64,000 nt of DNA from NCBI RefSeq assembly GCF_007752345.1, contig NZ_CP036299.1:2805001-2869000 (forward strand), given 5' to 3'. The notes under the pieces were generated by a model. The model ran no database searches. It was not told the DNA's origin and was given only the letters and a program-made list of their open reading frames with translations. This document shows positions 59,761 through 64,000 of this stretch, one piece after another; position 1 is the stretch's first letter; each line of letters opens with the position of its first letter. The translations under genes and the position numbers were made by a program. The stretch is from Planctopirus ephydatiae (GTDB lineage: Bacteria; Planctomycetota; Planctomycetia; Planctomycetales; Planctomycetaceae).

Positions 59761-61332
59761 CTAAATACCCCATGGGATTCCCAGTAAATACCAGGCAATA
59801 AACAGAAGTATCCAGCCCGCGAAGATGAACACCACGTAGGGCAGCATTAAGGAGACAATCGTCCCTACGCCGGCATTCTTGTCGTACTTTTGAGCAAAGC
59901 CTACGACCATGGCAAAGTAAACATTCAAGGGTGTGATCATGTTAATTGGCGAATCGGCGATTCGATAAGCAGCGAGAGCCGCTTCGGGATCGACATTGAG
60001 TTTGACGAGGACAGGGACAAAGATCGGTGCAAAAATCGCCCATTTGGCAATGGCTCCCGTGATAAGAAAATCAAGCAGCCCGACAACGACGATTAATCCC
60101 ATAAGTAACCAGAATGGCCCGACATTGGCATCCTTGAGCATATTCGAAAGATTCACCGCGAGGATGGTGCCCATATTGGAATAATTAAAGTAGGCCACAA
60201 ACTGGCTGATAATCAGCAGCAGGAAGATTGTTCCGCCCAGACCACTGATTGATTTGCCGATGGCATTGATAACATCATTGGTTTTAGCAATCGTGCCGGC
60301 ACCGATGCCGTAGGCAATGCCTGTGGCGAGAAACATGACCATGATGACCGCAATCAAACCGTTCATAAACGGAGAGTTGCCAATGATGGCACCGCTGGCA
60401 GGGTCTCGAAGCGGGGCTTCGGCAGGAATTGTAAGTAGTCCAAAAAAGATCAGGACACCAAGCATGGCCCATAGCGAGTAGAGGAGCCCTCTGGACTCTT
60501 GCGGCGTCAATGAGCCACTTTTTTCTATGGGCTTTTCGCCCGTGTAAGCTCCCAGTCGTGGTTCAATAATTCGTTCTGTGACTAATGTGATGATGATTGT
60601 CAGTAAGGGGACAGAAGCCAGCGAAAACCACAGATTCGCTGTCAATCCAATCGACCGTGAAGGATCCACGAGATGAATGGCATCATTCGTGAATTCCGTC
60701 AGGACGGCATCGAGGGGCTTGATCAGCATATTGACAGTAAACGCCCCCGCGACTGCCGCAAAACCCGCAGCCAGGCCAGCGAGTGGATGTCGGCCAATAC
60801 TGAGAAAAGCAGTACCAGCCAACGGAATGAGAACCAGATATCCAGCGTCAGCGCCCACACTGGAAAGAATCCCGACAAAGACCAGGATGTAGGCCAGAAT
60901 GGCTTTGGGGGAAAGAATGACGAGTTTGCGAATCAGAGCTTGTATCAAGCCCGATTCCTCGGCAACCCCGGCACCCACCATGGCCACGATCATGAGCCCC
61001 ACAGCTGAGAAACCCATGAAGTTGGGAATCAACTGGGTATAGATAAAGCGTATGCCGTCACTGGAAAGCAGACTTCGGGCCACCGAGGTTTCTGCTTCAA
61101 GCTGATCGGTCTCTTGATTAAGAACCTGGAAACTGACCGAAGCGTTAGCCATTTCCATGATGTGCGAAACGACCACGACCACAGCAATCAGCAACAGAAA
61201 AATCACAGCGGGATGAGGGACCCGGTTTCCCGCCGCTTCAACGATATCGAGCATTCGCTGGAGTAATGAGGTTTTCTTGGCGCTCTCAGGTGTTGATCCA
61301 GGATTCGAGCCGACTTCACCTGATGGCTGCAT
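59761..61332 (-). CDS. AbgT-family transporter
   Basis: A 523-residue membrane protein of the AbgT family, known for p-aminobenzoyl-glutamate uptake in E. coli and for sulfonamide or metabolite export in other bacteria. About a dozen membrane segments are visible, and family landmarks include VGAGVAEESGLIQALIRKLV, SSVGADAGYLVLIPLAG, FLATGIAYGIGAGTI, FVAYFNYSNMGTILA and DSPINMITPLNVYFAM. Length is normal. It heads a two-gene unit with the M20 peptidase. In E. coli AbgT is paired with the M20 enzyme AbgAB, so the pairing here argues for a similar use-and-hydrolyse arrangement, but the substrate is not shown. Confidence 0.9.
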   Translation of the reverse strand: MQPSGEVGSNPGSTPESAKKTSLLQRMLDIVEAAGNRVPHPAVIFLLLIAVVVVVSHIMEMANASVSFQVLNQETDQLEAETSVARSLLSSDGIRFIYTQLIPNFMGFSAVGLMIVAMVGAGVAEESGLIQALIRKLVILSPKAILAYILVFVGILSSVGADAGYLVLIPLAGTAFLSIGRHPLAGLAAGFAAVAGAFTVNMLIKPLDAVLTEFTNDAIHLVDPSRSIGLTANLWFSLASVPLLTIIITLVTERIIEPRLGAYTGEKPIEKSGSLTPQESRGLLYSLWAMLGVLIFFGLLTIPAEAPLRDPASGAIIGNSPFMNGLIAVIMVMFLATGIAYGIGAGTIAKTNDVINAIGKSISGLGGTIFLLLIISQFVAYFNYSNMGTILAVNLSNMLKDANVGPFWLLMGLIVVVGLLDFLITGAIAKWAIFAPIFVPVLVKLNVDPEAALAAYRIADSPINMITPLNVYFAMVVGFAQKYDKNAGVGTIVSLMLPYVVFIFAGWILLFIAWYLLGIPWGI

Positions 61333-61442
61333 GACGACGTTCCGTATCGGTTGTTATAGATTCGTATGACACACCAGGTCGATGGATATGAACAGTCAAT
61401 GAAAATCGAATTGTCGACAAAGCAGTCAACTTCTGTTGGCTG

Positions 61443-63305
61443 CTAAGGCGTGACTGAAGCTGCCGGATAAAATGGCAGCAACCAGGGAACCATGGCGACA
61501 CTGATTACGAGGACGATCACACTTAAAGGAATACCGACTTTGACAAAGTCGCTGAATGAATAATTTCCGGGAGTGACGACCAACGTATTCACAGGTGATG
61601 AAACGGGAGTCATGAATGCTGTTGAAGCAGCTAAGGCCACGATCATCGCAAAAGGATACGGCGAGGCTTGCATATCGGCAGCCATGGCTAATGCAACAGG
61701 TGCCATCAAGACGGCTGTCGCGGTGTTAGAAATGAACATTCCCAAAATGGCGGTGATCATAAACAGGATCGCCAGCACCCCACGCGGTCCCATACTGCTG
61801 GTGATCGTTCGTAAACCTTCAGCTGCCAATTCGACTCCCCCCGTTTCCTGCAGAGCGATCGAGAAGGGGAGCATGCCGACAATCAGGATCAATGTTTTCC
61901 AGTCGATGCATTTGTAGGCAGTTTCTATCGTGATGCAGCGGAATAAACCCATCAAAAGACAACCGATCAGTGCCGCCAGGACATTAGGAACCACGCCGGA
62001 GACCATCAATCCAATCACAATGAGCAGGCTCACCACTGCATAAGGGGCTTTACCCGGTGCTGGCAGCAGATCATGGTATTCCGAAGGATACCTCAATGGA
62101 ACAATATAATTGCTGTCCTTCGTCAAATGCCGGATGGCTTTCCAGGGGCCGATCAGCAGCAGGGTATCACCTGCTTTCAGGTTTTCCTCGCGGAGCTTTT
62201 CCGTGACGGCCGCTTTGCTGCGACGTAAGCCAATCGCGGTCAATCCCGTGCGGCTGCGAAATTCACTGGAAATAAGTGATTGTCCGACCAGTTCGGAATC
62301 AACAGGAATGATCACTTCGAGCATCCCGATTTCCTGGGCTCGATCGGTGAAGTAGAGCCCACTGAGCGGCATGGGTTCGAGGGCGAATTGAGTCTTCAGA
62401 GCATCTGAGTCAGCCGGGGGCCCGTAAAAATCGACGAGGAGAACGTCACCCGAATGCAGGATCGTCTTTGCCGTGGGCTGTAGAACTGAACGCTCACGCT
62501 CAATCGCCACCAGGCTGGCGCTGGCAGCGTTTCTTAACCCCACTTCTTCGATTGTTTTCCCTACCAGTGGTGATGACTGACTGATCCGGACTCTCTGTTC
62601 CCGCGTGGCCAGTTCATACTGCTCAACCCAACCGGCCAGCGTGGGCTGCCTGGTATCTGCTTTGGAATCAAATGGGTTGGTTGCAGGGAGCCATTTTCTA
62701 GCGATGAGCATGTAACCAATCGCTGCCAGCAGTATGGGGATTCCAAAAGGCGCAAAACTAAAAAATCGAAAACCTGTGCTGTCGGTGTTATGTTGTTCGG
62801 CGAAGCGGATCAATTCGCTGTTAACAACCAGATTGGGGGCTGTCGCCACCAGGGTCATCATGCCACTGATCAGGGCCGCACAACTCAGTGGCATCATTAA
62901 CCGGCTGGGTGGAGTTCCCGTGCTCTGGCAAATTCTCAGAACGACAGGAATGAAAATCGCTGTCACGGCCGTGGAACTCATCGTCGAGCCTAAGCCGCAA
63001 ACGACCAGCATCAGCAGAATCATCATGCGGGTTTCGCTGCTGCCGGCTTTCGCACTGAGCCAGTCGCCCAGATTTCGAGCAACTCCTGTTCGAACTAAGC
63101 CATCTCCAATCACAAACAGTGCGGCAATCAGCACAATGTTAGGGTCAGAAAAACCTCGCAGGGCATCGTTGACCGTAATGATTTGTGTGAGGGGAAGCAG
63201 AGTCAGCATCAGTAAGGCGACAACATCCATCCGTGGTTTGTCGATGGCAAACATCACGATGGCGGCAATCAACAGCGCCAAAACTATTGCGAGTTCAATC
63301 GTCAT
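61443..63305 (-). CDS. SLC13-type anion transporter with two RCK_C domains
   Basis: A 620-residue transporter of the divalent-anion:sodium (SLC13/CitT) type, with two membrane halves separated by a cytoplasmic region. The first half carries DPNIVLIAALFVIGDGLVRTGVA and STAVTAIFIPVVL, with TAPNLVVNSELI as the substrate hairpin. The second half carries FISNTATAVLMAPVALA and TPVSSPVNTLVV. The middle (about 215-390) contains two RCK_C (TrkA-C) domains, which bind small ligands and gate related transporters. Sulfate, dicarboxylate or tungstate are typical family substrates; the one used here is unknown. The gap to the AbgT gene is 110 bases, on the same strand. Confidence 0.88.
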   Translation of the reverse strand: MTIELAIVLALLIAAIVMFAIDKPRMDVVALLMLTLLPLTQIITVNDALRGFSDPNIVLIAALFVIGDGLVRTGVARNLGDWLSAKAGSSETRMMILLMLVVCGLGSTMSSTAVTAIFIPVVLRICQSTGTPPSRLMMPLSCAALISGMMTLVATAPNLVVNSELIRFAEQHNTDSTGFRFFSFAPFGIPILLAAIGYMLIARKWLPATNPFDSKADTRQPTLAGWVEQYELATREQRVRISQSSPLVGKTIEEVGLRNAASASLVAIERERSVLQPTAKTILHSGDVLLVDFYGPPADSDALKTQFALEPMPLSGLYFTDRAQEIGMLEVIIPVDSELVGQSLISSEFRSRTGLTAIGLRRSKAAVTEKLREENLKAGDTLLLIGPWKAIRHLTKDSNYIVPLRYPSEYHDLLPAPGKAPYAVVSLLIVIGLMVSGVVPNVLAALIGCLLMGLFRCITIETAYKCIDWKTLILIVGMLPFSIALQETGGVELAAEGLRTITSSMGPRGVLAILFMITAILGMFISNTATAVLMAPVALAMAADMQASPYPFAMIVALAASTAFMTPVSSPVNTLVVTPGNYSFSDFVKVGIPLSVIVLVISVAMVPWLLPFYPAASVTP

Positions 63306-63470
63306 GGGAGAGGCTCAAGGGATGTGACGAAACTTGTGGACTTGAAGGTGAAGACAGTCTGACTGTGAGACTGCGGACTGAAACAAAGGTAGTCTTTCCG
63401 CCTGTGAATCGAAAGCCGAAGAAGCCAGAGTTCAGCGAATCAAACATACTTTCGAAATGCTTTTTGATCA

Positions 63471-63788
63471 TTAATGGGTCAACTTCAAGATGATGACTCC
63501 ACCAACGATCAGCAAAACTCCCAGTACTCTGCCAAAAGAGATGGGGTCGCCGTACCAGGCAATTCCGATGGCGAATGTGCCCGCCGCTCCAATGCCTGTC
63601 CACACGGCATAAGCTGTCCCAATCGGAATCTGCCTCTGCGCGAGCCACAGCATCCAGCCACTTAAACCCATGAGCAGCACAGCTGTGATCAGCCCGGTCC
63701 AGCGAGACTCTGGGGCCTGAGACATTTTCAAGCCCACAGGCCACCCAATTTCCAGTAAGCCAGCCATGATCAAATACAACCAGGCCAA
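63471..63788 (-). CDS. small multidrug resistance protein, SugE/Gdx-like
   Basis: A 105-residue four-helix SMR protein if read from the TTG at 63788. That start is chosen because AGGAG lies six bases upstream and because it gives the exact family length and N terminus (LAWLYLIMAGLLEIGWPVGL). The longer frame from an ATG at 63875 would add 29 hydrophilic residues not seen in the family. The Glu in GLLEIGW is the essential membrane carboxylate, and GIGAAGTFAIGIAWYGDP is the dimer helix. WPVGLK resembles the SugE/Gdx group, which exports guanidinium in some bacteria, rather than EmrE. No guanidine riboswitch was seen upstream. Confidence 0.88.
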   Translation of the reverse strand: MAWLYLIMAGLLEIGWPVGLKMSQAPESRWTGLITAVLLMGLSGWMLWLAQRQIPIGTAYAVWTGIGAAGTFAIGIAWYGDPISFGRVLGVLLIVGGVIILKLTH

Positions 63789-64000
63789 TTTTGTCTCCTG
63801 TTCGATTGTCTTGTGCCAGTCGGCATTGCTGTTCAATGAGTATCGAGAAAAGAGTGGCGAATGGAGTTTAACCATTCACGCGCTGCCTGTCGTGAAAGGG
63901 CTGGAGCTTTCAGTGTCGGATGTAGCAGCTGCCGTTCAACAGAGTCAGAGGGGCGAACATAGCTAACTGGATTTTTTCCGGAAAACGATGGAGGCAGGTT
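63789..64000. other. right-edge region upstream of the SMR gene
   Basis: The last 212 bases lie upstream of the SMR gene on its strand and should contain its promoter. Short frames in both directions lack support. I looked for the paired ACGR-loop hairpins of the guanidine-II riboswitch and for the guanidine-I core and saw neither. Confidence 0.4.

Noticed and set aside
63789-64000. Guanidine riboswitch upstream of the SugE-like gene
   Set aside because: Neither the paired ACGR-loop hairpins nor the guanidine-I core could be read on the minus strand.

Overview
The window looks like chromosomal DNA of a planctomycete, most like a Planctopirus/Planctomyces-type genome. The evidence is a DUF1559 protein with a pilin-type leader and C-terminal H-x9-DG signature (19573-20661), a formylglycine-type sulfatase, a receptor-like Ser/Thr kinase, many lineage-restricted hypothetical proteins, mid-range base composition by eye, and loosely spaced genes. 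The species assignment is inference; no rRNA or other marker gene is present.

Layout. 1-3571: the right edge of a probable integrated element, with a small ORF and two tandem large serine recombinases. The second recombinase runs through a terminator hairpin into the 3' end of a tRNA-Pro(UGG) on the opposite strand. 3572-15705: mixed housekeeping genes, namely an exported protein, a BioF-like enzyme, an RRM protein, TrmL, a sensor Ser/Thr kinase, a ketoglutarate-semialdehyde-type dehydrogenase, a TauE/SafE permease and a CobW GTPase. 15960-24231: a glycan-assembly region with two processive-type GT2 enzymes, a membrane GT39-like enzyme, a DUF1559 pseudopilin-like protein, a type I mannose-6-phosphate isomerase and a probable hotdog-fold protein. 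24232-24848: a convergent spacer with several strong palindromes. 24849-26318: a large coiled-coil protein.

26987-35020 (minus strand) is a complete phosphate-starvation module in the order phoR-pstS-pstC-pstA-pstB-phoU-phoB, with a strong hairpin between pstS and pstC. 35967-46073 (minus strand) is the most unusual part. Five genes in one direction encode a transglutaminase-DUF2126 protein, an ATP-grasp/alpha-E fusion, a second transglutaminase, a stand-alone circularly permuted ATP-grasp and a stand-alone alpha-E protein. This is a predicted amide-bond forming and cleaving system whose product is unknown; here the set is essentially doubled, and the fused ATP-grasp copy appears to have lost its glycine-rich ATP loop.

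46609-64000: a sulfatase, a phosphate acyltransferase and an enoyl-CoA hydratase, a HEAT-repeat exported protein divergent from a lidless Hsp70-like ATPase, a glutaminase, an MFS transporter, a DUF1269 protein, an AbgT transporter paired with an M20 peptidase, an SLC13-type transporter with RCK_C domains, and an SMR (SugE/Gdx-like) exporter whose real start is a TTG codon. All assignments come from reading the sequence; no database search was run.
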